A DNA stretch of 64,000 bases from Streptomyces venezuelae (GCF_008642335.1 NZ_CP029191.1:496001-560000), one strand, 5' to 3'. Shown: positions 1-8,925, numbered from the stretch's first letter. A program made the numbers and translations. Notes: generated by a model from the sequence alone, not told the origin.

Positions 1-2
1 GG

Positions 3-605
3 ACGCGCGGATTCGCCGGCGAGCTGGGACACGTGCCCGTCCATCCCGACGGGCCCGCCTGCCCCTGCGGAGGACGCGGCTGTCTTGAGCAGTACGCGGG
101 TGAGGGCGCGGTGCTGCGTGCCGCGGGACTGGGCCCGGGTGGCGTGGGCGACTCGGGTGATCCAGGTGACCCAGATAGCACAAGTGACCCGGGTGGCATA
201 GATGACCCGGATGGCACAGGTGACCCGGGTGAGGAACGTGGCGAAGTGCTTGCCGAGCGCGCCGCCGCAGGTGACGAAAGCGTGCGGCGCGCACTCAGCG
301 ACGCCGGAACGGCTCTCGGCATCGCTCTCACCGGCGCGGTGAATCTGGTGGATCCGCAGGCCGTCGTGCTGGGCGGTGCGCTGTCTCGGCTCGCACCGTG
401 GCTGCTGCCCGCGCTGGAGCGGGAGTTGTCGGAGCGCACGGCGCGCCGGGCCTGTGGGGTGACGGTGTCCCGGCTCGGCTCTGACGGGCCGCTGTTGGGG
501 GCGGCGCACTCGGTGGCGCGAGCGGTGTTGGACGACCCGGCGGGTCTCGGTGTGGGCGGGTCGACTTCCGGTGAGGCCCAAGCGGAAGCAGCTCAGCGGA
601 CGTAG
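3..605 (+). CDS. ROK-family protein, C-terminal part (5' end outside window)
   Basis: The visible part carries the ROK signature: GELGH, then the zinc-binding CPCGGRGCLEQY motif (about codons 20-31 of the visible frame), then a C-terminal segment with NLVDPQAVVLGG. ROK proteins are cytoplasmic sugar kinases or sugar-responsive repressors with an ATPase/sugar-binding fold. Without the N-terminus I cannot tell kinase from repressor, because the repressors carry an extra N-terminal helix-turn-helix. Between the zinc motif and the next conserved helix there is a low-complexity insertion of five six-residue repeats rich in Asp, Gly and Pro, which is not part of the normal fold. The frame is open to the left edge. 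Confidence 0.85.
   Translation, partial: TRGFAGELGHVPVHPDGPACPCGGRGCLEQYAGEGAVLRAAGLGPGGVGDSGDPGDPDSTSDPGGIDDPDGTGDPGEERGEVLAERAAAGDESVRRALSDAGTALGIALTGAVNLVDPQAVVLGGALSRLAPWLLPALERELSERTARRACGVTVSRLGSDGPLLGAAHSVARAVLDDPAGLGVGGSTSGEAQAEAAQRT
141..230 (+). repeat. five tandem 18-bp repeats inside the ROK gene
   Basis: Five in-frame imperfect 18-bp units occupy 141-158, 159-176, 177-194, 195-212 and 213-230. They encode GVGDSG, DPGDPD, STSDPG, GIDDPD and GTGDPG. Units three and five differ mostly at a few transition positions, which suggests recent slippage expansion of a linker. Because the unit is a multiple of three, copy-number change would keep the frame. Confidence 0.9.
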
Positions 606-928
606 GAAGCGGACGTGGGAAGCGGACGTGGGCAGCGGCCGGGACCGCCGCCCGTTCAGCGGACTGAGAAGGCGACAGGGTGCGTTTGGTGGAACGCCGC
701 TCCCCCGAACGAGTGGCCGAGATATCCACAACCACGATGCTGTGCACAGATCCGACGCGGGCCCTTCCACCTCAACCGGCGGCCGCCGTAACGTAAATCA
801 CGCGAGGTCCCGCAGCGGTGACGACACGTCAGCGTCGGGGGCGGCCTCGCGGATCGGGACCCGTGCCAGTCGCGCGGCCCACCCGGTCGGACCGACGGCC
901 CATCCGGCCAGAGTGGAGCGGCGCAGCG
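606..928. other. non-coding stretch after the ROK gene
   Basis: I see no credible gene here. Open frames on both strands lack a ribosome binding site and a recognisable product. There is no clear strong hairpin directly after the ROK stop. A less GC-rich patch near 785-805 could be a promoter, but I cannot point to a confident -35/-10 pair. Confidence 0.5.
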
Positions 929-1213
929 ATGAATGATGCTCAGATCCTTACCGTACGGCCCGAGCCGGGCGAGTACGCCTCGGCGTCCGCCTCCACCACC
1001 ATCCCCCTGTTCGGAGCCCTCACGTCCACGCACTCCACCGCTTCGCTCCAGGCGCCCCTGCCCGAAACCGTGTGGATATGGGAGCTCGACCGGGCCCGCC
1101 GCGCCGCACGGTTCAGTGAGCGGGGCAGTGGCTTCACGGTCGAACTGTGCGCCATGAACAGAACGCGTTCCGCGCCCCGCATAGAGCACGGCCCCACGCC
1201 CCGCATAGAGCTC
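929..1213 (+). pseudogene. possible decayed or very small coding remnant
   Basis: From the ATG at 929 the reading frame has strongly GC-rich third codon positions for about 70 codons (MNDAQILTVRPEPGEYA...), like a real Streptomyces gene, and a GGAG lies about 11 bases upstream. The frame then runs into repeats and a proline-rich stretch and only stops at 1652-1654, inside the amidase gene in another frame. An intact gene is therefore unlikely. I do not recognise the product. A frameshifted remnant or a short truncated protein are the two readings. Confidence 0.2.
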
Positions 1214-1290
1214 AGTGTCAGTCCAGCCACCGTTCCCCCCTCCTCCCCCCCGCCCCGACTCAGAGCTCAGCGCCAGTCCAGCCACCGTTC
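1173..1290. repeat. two families of direct repeats upstream of the amidase gene
   Basis: A 15-bp sequence (cgccccgcatagagc) occurs at 1173-1187 and 1197-1211. A 28-bp sequence with two mismatches occurs at 1208-1235 and 1263-1290. A very C-rich tract separates and follows the copies. They sit 36-150 bp before the amidase start, so they may be regulatory or simply slippage products. Confidence 0.7.
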
Positions 1291-1325
1291 TCTCCCCCAC
1301 CCCCCCACCGAGAGGCAGGCCAGTC

Positions 1326-1925
1326 ATGGATCGAGTGAGACCCTTCCCCAGTCGGCGCCGACTGCTGCAGGGCGCGGTCGCAGCCGCCGTGCCCGCCGCG
1401 CTCCTGCCCCCCACCCACGCCGCCGCACAGGCTCGCGCGGTCGACTACCCCCTGGCCGAATGGGTACCGGCCAGCACCTCCAACTACACGGCGGCCAACC
1501 GCCCCACCACCTATCCCATCGACTACGTGATCATCCACGTCACTCAGGAGACGTACGCCGACACGCTCGCCATCTTCCAGAACCCGGCGAAGAAGGTCTC
1601 GGCCCACTACGTCGTGCGCTCCAAGGACGGTCACATCGCCCAGTGCGTCCGTGAGCGCAACGTCGGGTGGCACGCCGGGAACTGGACCTATAACACACGA
1701 AGCATCGGAATCGAGCACGAAGGGTGGGTCGACAAACCTGAATACTTCACCAACGCGATGTACGAGCAGTCCGCCGCGCTGACCGCCGCCATCTGCGCCA
1801 AGTACGACATCCCGAAGGATCGCGAACACATCATCGGCCACCATGAGGTCCCCGGTTCGGACCACACGGATCCCGGCCCGTACTGGGACTGGTCGCGCTA
1901 CCTGCGCCTGGTCAACTTCGCCTGA
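1326..1925 (+). CDS. Tat-exported N-acetylmuramoyl-L-alanine amidase (amidase_2 / PGRP fold)
   Basis: The 199-residue product begins with a twin-arginine type signal (SRRRLLQGAVAAAVPAALL) ending near an alanine-rich cleavage region (THAAAQA). The mature part is one amidase_2 domain: VIIHVT (about residues 64-69) holds the first zinc His, HYV and WHAG follow, then SIGIEHEG, and the C-terminal HHEVPGSDHTDPG gives the last zinc His with its conserved DP. This family cleaves the amide between MurNAc and the stem peptide in peptidoglycan. The ATG at 1326 was chosen because it directly precedes the signal peptide and has a gagaggc site before it. There is no separate wall-binding domain. Confidence 0.9.
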   Translation: MDRVRPFPSRRRLLQGAVAAAVPAALLPPTHAAAQARAVDYPLAEWVPASTSNYTAANRPTTYPIDYVIIHVTQETYADTLAIFQNPAKKVSAHYVVRSKDGHIAQCVRERNVGWHAGNWTYNTRSIGIEHEGWVDKPEYFTNAMYEQSAALTAAICAKYDIPKDREHIIGHHEVPGSDHTDPGPYWDWSRYLRLVNFA

Positions 1926-1966
1926 GTCGTCGCGCATCCTTGTCGGCTTCCGTCTCCGGGGCGACG

Positions 1967-3250
1967 ATGGCAGCACCGCGTCCGCCGTCCTGGGAGGCAG
2001 AGTTGTCCGATCCGTGGGTGGCCCTGGAGCCCGGTGTGGACCCCGCGGAGCGGGTGCGGGTGGTGCGCAGGGCCCACGAGCGGTTCACCGACGCGGGGAC
2101 GATCGCCCGCCCGGTGCGTTCGGTGGTGGCCGACTCGTGGCGGAGATCGGCCAGGGCGCGGGTGAGTCCGGAGTGCGCCGGCGCGGTGGTGGAGCTGGCC
2201 GACGGCGACCTCGGGGCGTACCGGTCGGAGCATCCTCTGGCGCGGGTGATGCCGCTGTTCCGCGAATTGATGGGCACCTTCGCCGCGGACGGGGAGCATC
2301 TGCTCGCCGTGTGTGACGCGCAGGGCAGGTTGCTGTGGGTCGAGGGTCACGCGGTGGCGCGGCGGCGGGCGGGGCGGATGAACTTCGTGCCGGGTGCGCG
2401 GTGGGCGGAGTCCGCCATGGGGACGAACGCGCCGGGGACGGCGGTCGCCGTGGGCCGGCCGGTGCAGGTCTTCGCCACCGAGCACTACATGCGCCGGGTG
2501 CAGCCGTGGACCTGCGCGGCGGCTCCGGTGCACGATCCCCGGACCGGTCGGCTGATCGGCGCGGTCGACATCACCGGCGGCGACGGGCTCGCGCACCCGC
2601 ACAGTCTCGCCTTCGTGCAGGCGGTCGCGCGGGCGGGAGAGTCGCAACTGGCTCTGCTCGCACCGCCGGTGAGGTCGGACGAGAAGGTCGAGCTGGCGGT
2701 GCTCGGGCGGGATGAGGCGTCGTTGACGGTGGGAGGACGCACGGTGCGGCTCAGCCGGCGGCACAGCGAGATCGTCGTGCTGCTGGCCCGTCACCCGGAG
2801 GGGTTGTCGGGGGACGAGTTGCTGTGTGCGTTGTACGAGGACGAGTCGGTGTCGCAGGTGACGTTGCGGGCCGAGATGGCGCGGCTGCGGCGGGTGCTGG
2901 GTGCGGAGTTGCTGCGGTCGCGGCCGTATCGGTTGGCGGTGTCCGTCGAGTGCGATGTCGACGTGGTGGAACGGCGTCTGGGTGCGGGGGCGGTGGCGGC
3001 GGCCGCGGCGGCGTATGCGGGGCCGTTGCTGCCACAGTCCCAGGCTCCCGCCCTCGTCCGGCTCCGTCGCAGGCTCGCGGAACAGATGCGGGCGGCGCTC
3101 ATCGAGCGCGAAGACCCGGACCTGCTCGCTGACTGGGCGCACGCTCCGTGGGGTGAGGAGGACTTGGCGGTGTGGCGGGCGCTGGCCGGGCTGCGTCCGT
3201 CGGCTCCCGTGCTGGCCCGCCTGGGCGAGCTGGACGCGGAACTGACGTAG
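1967..3250 (+). CDS. GAF-domain transcriptional regulator of the AcoR type without an AAA+ domain
   Basis: The product (about 427 residues) has an N-terminal segment typical of AcoR-like activators (RPVRSVVADSWRRSARARVSP), a GAF sensor domain (about residues 75-215), and a C-terminal DNA-binding segment resembling a winged helix (GGRTVRLSRRHSEIVVLLARHPEG). It lacks the AAA+ sigma-54 domain of true AcoR, as expected where sigma-54 is absent. It lies 167 bp upstream of an aldehyde dehydrogenase gene in the same orientation, a pairing that suggests it controls that gene. The start is uncertain: TTG 1940, ATG 1967 and TTG 2003 are in frame, and the last has the best GGGAGG site. The ligand is unknown. 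Confidence 0.8.
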   Translation: MAAPRPPSWEAELSDPWVALEPGVDPAERVRVVRRAHERFTDAGTIARPVRSVVADSWRRSARARVSPECAGAVVELADGDLGAYRSEHPLARVMPLFRELMGTFAADGEHLLAVCDAQGRLLWVEGHAVARRRAGRMNFVPGARWAESAMGTNAPGTAVAVGRPVQVFATEHYMRRVQPWTCAAAPVHDPRTGRLIGAVDITGGDGLAHPHSLAFVQAVARAGESQLALLAPPVRSDEKVELAVLGRDEASLTVGGRTVRLSRRHSEIVVLLARHPEGLSGDELLCALYEDESVSQVTLRAEMARLRRVLGAELLRSRPYRLAVSVECDVDVVERRLGAGAVAAAAAAYAGPLLPQSQAPALVRLRRRLAEQMRAALIEREDPDLLADWAHAPWGEEDLAVWRALAGLRPSAPVLARLGELDAELT

Positions 3251-3330
3251 CCGCACGTGAAACGAACGTAGGGAGGCGCGCACGAGACCGGCGTAACCCG
3301 CCAAGCCCTCCGTCGTACGCGGCGCGGAAC

Positions 3331-3350
3331 GCAACGTCGATGCAACGTCG
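3331..3350 (+). promoter_or_regulatory. paired GCAACGTCG direct repeat upstream of the aldehyde dehydrogenase
   Basis: The 9-mer gcaacgtcg occurs at 3331-3339 and 3342-3350, so the copies are 11 bp apart, one helical turn. They lie about 70-90 bp before the dehydrogenase start and directly downstream of the GAF regulator gene. This fits a tandem activator site, inferred from position and spacing only. Confidence 0.45.
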
Positions 3351-3417
3351 GGGCTCCTAGCCTCCGGACGAGAGCTGCCCGACGGCGGGCAGTCTTCCCC
3401 CCGGAGGCCAGCCAAAG

Positions 3418-4941
3418 ATGACCCGTTACGCAGCGCCCGGCACCGAGGGCGCGATCGTCTCCTACCAGTCGCGCTACGACCACTTCATCGGCGGCGAGTA
3501 TGTGGCGCCTGCCCGTGGCCAGTACTTCGAGAACCCGAGCCCGGTCAACGGCCGGCCTTTCACAGAGGTGGCGCGGGGTACGGCGGAGGACGTCGAGCGC
3601 GCCCTCGACGCGGCGCACGCGGCGGCGCCCGCGTGGGGACGTACATCGGTCACCGGGCGCGCCGACGTGCTGCTGAAGATCGCCGACCGGATGGAGGCGA
3701 ACCTCGAACAGCTGGCTGTGGCCGAGAGCTGGGAGAACGGCAAGCCGATCCGCGAGACGCTGGCCGCCGACATCCCGCTCGCCATCGACCACTTCCGGTA
3801 CTTCGCGGGTGTCATCCGTGCGCAGGAGGGGTCGCTGAGCGAGGTCGACGAGGACACCATCGCGTACCACTTCCACGAGCCGCTCGGGGTGGTCGCGCAG
3901 ATCATTCCGTGGAACTTCCCGATTCTGATGGCCACGTGGAAGCTGGCGCCGGCGCTCGCCGCGGGCAACGCCGTCGTCCTCAAGCCGGCCGAGCAGACCC
4001 CGGCGTCCATCCACTACTGGATGAGTCTGGTCGCCGATCTGCTGCCCCCCGGGGTCGTCAACATCGTCAACGGGTTCGGCGTCGAGGCGGGCAAGCCGCT
4101 GGCGTCCAGTCCGCGTGTCGCCAAGGTCGCCTTCACCGGGGAGACCACGACGGGCCGGTTGATCATGCAGTACGCCTCGGAGAACATCAAGCCGGTGACG
4201 TTGGAGCTGGGCGGCAAGTCGCCGAACATCTTCTTCGACGACGTGTGGTCCGCGAACGACGACTTCCGGGACAAGGCGCTTGAAGGCTTCACGATGTTCG
4301 CGCTCAACCAGGGCGAGGTGTGCACCTGTCCGTCGAGGGCGCTGGTGCAGCGCGGGCAGTACAGCGAGTTCCTCGAGGCGGCCGTCGCCCGCACCGAGCA
4401 GATCAAGGCCGGACACCCGCTCGACACCGACACGATGATCGGCGCGCAGGCGTCCAACGACCAGTTGGAGAAGATCCTCTCCTATCTGGACATCGGGCAG
4501 CAGGAGGGCGCCAAGGTGCTGACGGGGGGCCGGCGCGTGGAGTACGACGGTGAGCTGGCCGGCGGGTACTACGTGCAGCCGACGATCTTCGAGGGCGACA
4601 ACCGTATGCGGATCTTCCAGGAGGAGATCTTCGGCCCGGTGGTCTCGGTCGCGTCGTTCAACGACTTCGACGACGCCATCAAGATCGCCAACGACACGCT
4701 GTACGGCCTGGGGGCCGGGGTGTGGACGCGTGACATCAACACGGCGTACCGGGCGGGCCGGGCGATCCAGGCGGGCCGCGTCTGGACGAACTGCTACCAC
4801 GCGTATCCGGCGCATGCGGCGTTCGGCGGGTACAAGCAGTCCGGCATCGGCCGGGAGACCCACAAGATGATGCTGGAGCACTACCAGCAGACGAAGAACC
4901 TTCTGGTGTCGTACTCGGCGAAGAAGCTCGGCTTCTTCTAG
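3418..4941 (+). CDS. NAD-dependent aldehyde dehydrogenase (acetaldehyde dehydrogenase, ExaC/AldB-like)
   Basis: The 507-residue protein has full family length. It shows the cofactor-fold motif [21 protein letters not shown], the general base Glu in LELGGKSPN (about residue 263), and the catalytic Cys in [11 protein letters not shown] (Cys302, with another Cys two residues on). The C-terminal [15 protein letters not shown] is typical of the group that oxidises acetaldehyde and other short aldehydes to acids in ethanol or acetoin catabolism. It follows a GAF-type AcoR-like regulator, which supports that role. A hairpin follows the stop codon. Substrate choice beyond small aldehydes is inferred. 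Confidence 0.92.
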   Translation: MTRYAAPGTEGAIVSYQSRYDHFIGGEYVAPARGQYFENPSPVNGRPFTEVARGTAEDVERALDAAHAAAPAWGRTSVTGRADVLLKIADRMEANLEQLAVAESWENGKPIRETLAADIPLAIDHFRYFAGVIRAQEGSLSEVDEDTIAYHFHEPLGVVAQIIPWNFPILMATWKLAPALAAGNAVVLKPAEQTPASIHYWMSLVADLLPPGVVNIVNGFGVEAGKPLASSPRVAKVAFTGETTTGRLIMQYASENIKPVTLELGGKSPNIFFDDVWSANDDFRDKALEGFTMFALNQGEVCTCPSRALVQRGQYSEFLEAAVARTEQIKAGHPLDTDTMIGAQASNDQLEKILSYLDIGQQEGAKVLTGGRRVEYDGELAGGYYVQPTIFEGDNRMRIFQEEIFGPVVSVASFNDFDDAIKIANDTLYGLGAGVWTRDINTAYRAGRAIQAGRVWTNCYHAYPAHAAFGGYKQSGIGRETHKMMLEHYQQTKNLLVSYSAKKLGFF

Positions 4942-4950
4942 ACGTGCACG

Positions 4951-4990
4951 CGACGGGGGCGGCGCCCGTTTGGGACGCCGCCCCTTTACG
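4951..4990. terminator. GC-rich hairpin between convergent aldehyde dehydrogenase and protease genes
   Basis: A G-rich arm followed closely by its complementary C-rich arm sits in the short gap between the stops at 4941 and 5005. The genes converge, so it can serve both. Confidence 0.65.
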
Positions 4991-5004
4991 TACCTGACCG
5001 GGGG

Positions 5005-6636
5005 TTACTTGACGTTGACGCCGGTCCAGGCGGCGGCCACGCGCTTGTACTCGGTGGAGTTCGCGCCGTAGAGGTCCTTCGCGGCGCTCAGCGTGCCCTT
5101 ACGGGCCGCCTTGTAGTTGGTGGTCGACGTGAAGTACGTCGTCAGGGCCTTGTACCAGATCTTCTCGGCCTTGCCGCGTCCGATGCCGAGGACCTTGGAG
5201 CCGTCGGCGGTCGGCGAGTTGTAGTTGACGCCGTTGATCCGCTTCTTGCCGCTGCCCTCGGACAGCAGGTAGAAGAAGTGGTTGGCGATGCCCGAGGAGT
5301 AGTGGACGTCGACGTTCCCGGCGTTGCGGCTCCACTTGTCCAGGGAGCCGCCGTCCTTGCTCGGCTTGTCCATGTAGCGCAGCGGGGAGCCGTCGCCGTT
5401 GATGTCGATCTTCTCGCCGATGAGGTAGTCACCGACGTCCTTGGGGTTCTTGGCCTTGAACTCCACGGCGGTGGCGAAGATGTCGGAGGTGGCCTCGTTC
5501 AGGCCGCCGGACTCGCCGCTGTACTCCATGTTGCCGGTCGCCGAGGTGACGCCGTGCGTCATCTCGTGGGCGGCGACGTCGATCGAGGTGAGGGGCTTCT
5601 TGTTGCCCTCGCCGTCGCCGTACGTCATGCAGAAGCAGCTGTCGTCCCAGAACGCGTTGACGTAGCCGTTGCCGTAGTGGACGCGGGACGTCGCGCCCTT
5701 GCCGTCGCCGTTGATGCCCTTACGACCGTGGACGGACTTGTAGTAGTCCCAGGTGAGCTGGGCGCCGTAGGCGGCGTCGACGGCGGCGGTCTGCGCGTTC
5801 GACGGCTTGCCGTTGCCCCAGACGTCGTTGGCGTCCTTGAAGAGCTTGCCGGTGCCGCTCTCCGCGTGCTTCAGGTCGAAGGTGCGGTGGCCGCCGCGGG
5901 CCGTGTCGGTCAGCTCGTAGCCGCTCGCCACCTTCTTGGAGCCGACCTTGACCTTGCCGCTGTACTGGCTGTTGCCGGTGCCGTTCTCGATGGCCTGGTA
6001 CTCGTACAGCTTCTTGCCCGTCGCGGCGTCCGTGATGACGTGGAGCCTGCTGGGGGTGCCGTCCTTCTGCACGCCGGTGACGACGGTTTCGTACGCCAGG
6101 ACGGGCTTGCCGGAGGCGGCCCAGATCACCTTGCGCGGCGACTGCGCGTCGGCCTCGGCGGTCTTCGCCTTCGCGGCGGTCGACTCGGCCGACTTGGCCA
6201 CGGAGGACTTGGTGAGCTTCGCGTCGGTGGAGGCGACCTTCACGGTGGCCTCGGTCGCCTTGGTGACGCTCTTCACCTTGCCGCTCTTGGCGGTGTGCAC
6301 GACGAGGTCGCCGCCGAGGACCGGCAGGCCCTCGTAGGTGCGCTCGTAGCGGGTGTGGACGGTGCCGTCGGCGTCCTTGACGACGTCGCGGACGACCAGC
6401 TTCTCCTTGGCACCGAGGCCGATGTCGTCGGCGGTCGCCGATCTCTCGGCGTTCGCGTCCTGGAGGAGATCCGCGCGGGCCGACGCCGAGAGGGCCACGG
6501 GCGAGCCGGACGGCTCGGTGTCGTCGCCCGGCTGGGCGGAGGCACCGGTGGTCAGTCCGGTGGTGAGCAGCGCTCCGGCCGCGACGGCGGTGGCGATCGC
6601 GAGCGTCGAACGCTTACGGAATATGTGAGAGGTCAC
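5005..6636 (-). CDS. secreted thermolysin-like neutral metalloprotease (M4)
   Basis: The 543-residue preproenzyme begins with a Sec signal (KRSTLAIATAVAAGALLTTG), followed by an FTP/PepSY-type inhibitory propeptide (about residues 45-200). The mature M4 domain contains the zinc helix HEMTH (about residue 354) and the third ligand in GGLNEATSDIF. Both catalytic elements are intact, so an active extracellular zinc endopeptidase is expected. No extra C-terminal P-domain is present. The gene is monocistronic and convergent with the aldehyde dehydrogenase, and 286 bp separate it from the divergent gene to the right. Confidence 0.95.
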   Translation of the reverse strand: MTSHIFRKRSTLAIATAVAAGALLTTGLTTGASAQPGDDTEPSGSPVALSASARADLLQDANAERSATADDIGLGAKEKLVVRDVVKDADGTVHTRYERTYEGLPVLGGDLVVHTAKSGKVKSVTKATEATVKVASTDAKLTKSSVAKSAESTAAKAKTAEADAQSPRKVIWAASGKPVLAYETVVTGVQKDGTPSRLHVITDAATGKKLYEYQAIENGTGNSQYSGKVKVGSKKVASGYELTDTARGGHRTFDLKHAESGTGKLFKDANDVWGNGKPSNAQTAAVDAAYGAQLTWDYYKSVHGRKGINGDGKGATSRVHYGNGYVNAFWDDSCFCMTYGDGEGNKKPLTSIDVAAHEMTHGVTSATGNMEYSGESGGLNEATSDIFATAVEFKAKNPKDVGDYLIGEKIDINGDGSPLRYMDKPSKDGGSLDKWSRNAGNVDVHYSSGIANHFFYLLSEGSGKKRINGVNYNSPTADGSKVLGIGRGKAEKIWYKALTTYFTSTTNYKAARKGTLSAAKDLYGANSTEYKRVAAAWTGVNVK

Positions 6637-6922
6637 GCAGGCTCCATCTGTGGGGGCCCGGGAGGCATGGAGGGCCGCCCGGAGCAGAAGAAAGACGCGA
6701 TGCGGGCGTGCAGCTCGTTGCTGTACGTGCAGCGTGTTGCGGGGGAGCGTGTCATTTCAACCAGGTACATGTCAGCATTTTGACTGGATGTTGGCCGGAA
6801 ATGGTCCGTTGAGCGATGGTCGGCATACGCAATGCGGACAGAACACGCACGTGGTCGCATCCGGCACCGGCCACCACAGTCGGACTTCGGCCACGTGGGA
6901 GGCATGAGGTAAGAAGGCACCC

Positions 6923-7549
6923 GTGACCGAACCGCCGCCCCAGACCGCCACCCAGCACGCGTTCATCGCGCTCGCGCCGCCCGACGACGCGAAGAACGAG
7001 CTGGCGCGCGCGTTGGGGCCGGCCTATGCCGAACATCCCGAGCTGCGTTGGAACCGGATCGAGGACTGGCACATCACGCTGGCGTTCCTGGGTGAGCTGC
7101 CGGTGCAGACCGTCGAGGGGCTTCGTGCGCCCCTCGCCGATCTGGCGGCCGCCCGCCCCTCTCTCGAACTGTCGCTGGCCGGTGGCCGGCACTTCGACGA
7201 GCGAGTGCTGTGGAGCGGCGTCGAGGGTGATCTCGAAGGACTGCACGAGCTGGCCGAAGCGGTACGGGCGCTGGTCAGGGAGTGCGGTGTCGTCTTCCCG
7301 GAACGTCTGCTGCGTCCCCATCTCACGCTGGCCCGCGCCCGCCGCTACGACAACGCGTCCGTCTCGGCGGTGGCCGACCGTCTACGCGGTTTCGCCGGAC
7401 GACCCTGGCGGACCGAACGCCTCCACCTGGTCGGCAGCACGGTGAACGGTCACCCGGGTCCCAGGCGCTATCAGGACATCGACGCGTGGACCCTGGTCAC
7501 GGGGAGCCCTTGTACGGAGGCAGCGCCGCGTCGAGGGTCTCGCGGATGA
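6923..7549 (+). CDS. thpR: RNA 2',3'-cyclic 3'-phosphodiesterase (2'-5' RNA ligase family)
   Basis: The 208-residue protein has the two HxTx motifs that define the 2H phosphoesterase family: HITLAFLG (about residues 50-57) and HLTLARARR (about 133-141). Members hydrolyse 2',3'-cyclic phosphate ends of RNA and can ligate 2'-5' linkages in vitro. The GTG at 6923 was chosen because the conserved AFIALAPPDDAK segment follows soon after. The 3' end overlaps the convergent Crp/Fnr gene by 53 bp, so the last 17 or so codons are shared antisense. Confidence 0.88.
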   Translation: MTEPPPQTATQHAFIALAPPDDAKNELARALGPAYAEHPELRWNRIEDWHITLAFLGELPVQTVEGLRAPLADLAAARPSLELSLAGGRHFDERVLWSGVEGDLEGLHELAEAVRALVRECGVVFPERLLRPHLTLARARRYDNASVSAVADRLRGFAGRPWRTERLHLVGSTVNGHPGPRRYQDIDAWTLVTGSPCTEAAPRRGSRG

Positions 7550-8249
7550 CCTCGTAACAGCTGCAGGCGTGCGCCTGCAGGCGGGGGCGGTCCAGAATGG
7601 TGATCGTGCCGCGGCTGTACTGGATGCAGCCGTCCGCGGCCAGCGCGCCGGCGACCTCGCTGACCGAGGACCTGCGCACGGCGAGCATCTGGGCGAGGAA
7701 CTTCTGTGTGAGTTCGAAGCGCTCGCTGTGCATGCGGTCCGCGGTCATCAACAGCCAGCGCGCGCAGCGCTGATGGGTGCGGTGGCCGCGGATGCAGGCG
7801 GCGTTGCGTGCCAGTTGGGTGAACATCGACTGGGTGAAGCGCTGCAGTGCGTGTTGCAGCTGTCCGTCCAGCAGGGCGATCTCATGACGGAACCGGTCGG
7901 CGCCCATGCGCAGGGCGCGGCCGGGGACCTGGCACAGCGTGCGTTCCGTGGCGGTCGCCAGGCCGAGGAAGACGGGGAGGCCGACCATGCCCTCGTCGCC
8001 GACGGTGGCGACCTCCACGGTGGGGCCCTCCAGGTCGGTGACGATCGAGCACACCCCGATCAGCGGGAAGTACACGGCGTCGATGCGCTCACCGGGGCGG
8101 TACAGCACATGACCGGCGGTCAGTTCGACCGGTTCCAGATGGGGACGCAGATGCTCGCGGGCAGGCTCGGGCAGGGCGGCGAGGATGCGGTTGCTCACCG
8201 GGTCGTACGAGCCGTCCGGGTTGTACGGGCCATCCGGGTCGCTCGACAT
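7497..8249 (-). CDS. Crp/Fnr-family transcriptional regulator
   Basis: The 250-residue protein has an N-terminal cyclic-nucleotide-binding beta-roll (about residues 35-140, with PGERIDAVYFPLIGVCSIV) and a C-terminal winged helix (about 165-235, with FLAQMLAVRRSSVSEVAGAL as the recognition region). The roll lacks the clear cAMP-contact motif of E. coli Crp, so the ligand is unknown. It lies just after the CheB-like gene in the same direction with 22 bp between, so the two are probably co-transcribed. Its start region encodes a DPDGPYNPDGSYDP stretch that looks like a short internal repeat. The 3' end overlaps thpR. Confidence 0.88.
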   Translation of the reverse strand: MSSDPDGPYNPDGSYDPVSNRILAALPEPAREHLRPHLEPVELTAGHVLYRPGERIDAVYFPLIGVCSIVTDLEGPTVEVATVGDEGMVGLPVFLGLATATERTLCQVPGRALRMGADRFRHEIALLDGQLQHALQRFTQSMFTQLARNAACIRGHRTHQRCARWLLMTADRMHSERFELTQKFLAQMLAVRRSSVSEVAGALAADGCIQYSRGTITILDRPRLQAHACSCYEVIRETLDAALPPYKGSP

Positions 8250-8271
8250 GAGGTGCGCCTCTCGTCCTGGG

Positions 8272-8925
8272 TCAGGTGGCCATAGCCGGAGGAATCACGG
8301 CCGCCCAGGGCGGCAACGACACCCGCAGCATGTCCGCGGCGCCCGGCACCATCACCAGGCTGACCAGCGCGTGCGCCAGCACCGGCAGGGGCAGCACGAA
8401 GTCTATGCAGCCCGTGGCCATCGCGGCGCTCGGCATGCCGGACGCCTCGGACGTGGCGAGGTCCTGGGCCAGCGCCCGGCCGCCCGCGCCCCGGACATGG
8501 CGTACCCCGAGGGCCCCGTCCTGCTGTCGGCCGGTCAGCACCGCGACCAGCAGGCGCGGGCCGAACGCTGCCGCCGCGGAGGCGAACATCGGGTCCGCCT
8601 GACAGTGGTCGTGCACGGGGTGCAGCGTCACCGTGCCCTCCGGCGAGAACGCGGCCCAGCGGCCTGCCGGCACCACGTGCACCACACCGGGTGTCAGCCG
8701 GTCGGCGTCGCGCAGCAGGCGCACCGGCAGCGCGGAGCGGTACTGCAGCACCTTCACCAGTGAGTCGACCTGGCGCACCGGGCGGTGCTGCACCAGCACC
8801 AGCGCGGCGGGAAACGAATCGGGCAGCGACGACAGAATCTCGCGGTAGGCGCTCACGCCGCCGAGCGACGCGGTCATGCAGACCACGTCGAAGGCGGCGG
8901 ACGGACTCTGTTCGGCAGCGGACAT
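8272..8925 (-). CDS. orphan CheB-type methylesterase domain protein
   Basis: The 217-residue product is a single CheB-methylesterase domain with no receiver. The catalytic triad is visible: Ser20 in TASLGG, His47 in VLVQHRP and Asp136 in TGRQQDGALG. CheB removes methyl groups from chemoreceptor glutamates, but non-motile Streptomyces have no chemotaxis system and none is nearby. Such orphans are usually annotated as CheB proteins of unknown substrate. The gene sits immediately upstream of the Crp/Fnr gene on the same strand, suggesting a shared signalling role. Confidence 0.85.
   Translation of the reverse strand: MSAAEQSPSAAFDVVCMTASLGGVSAYREILSSLPDSFPAALVLVQHRPVRQVDSLVKVLQYRSALPVRLLRDADRLTPGVVHVVPAGRWAAFSPEGTVTLHPVHDHCQADPMFASAAAAFGPRLLVAVLTGRQQDGALGVRHVRGAGGRALAQDLATSEASGMPSAAMATGCIDFVLPLPVLAHALVSLVMVPGAADMLRVSLPPWAAVIPPAMAT

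Noticed and set aside
2791..4881. 696-codon minus-strand frame across the regulator and aldehyde dehydrogenase
   Set aside because: It is antisense to two well-supported genes, Arg/Val/His-rich with no motif.
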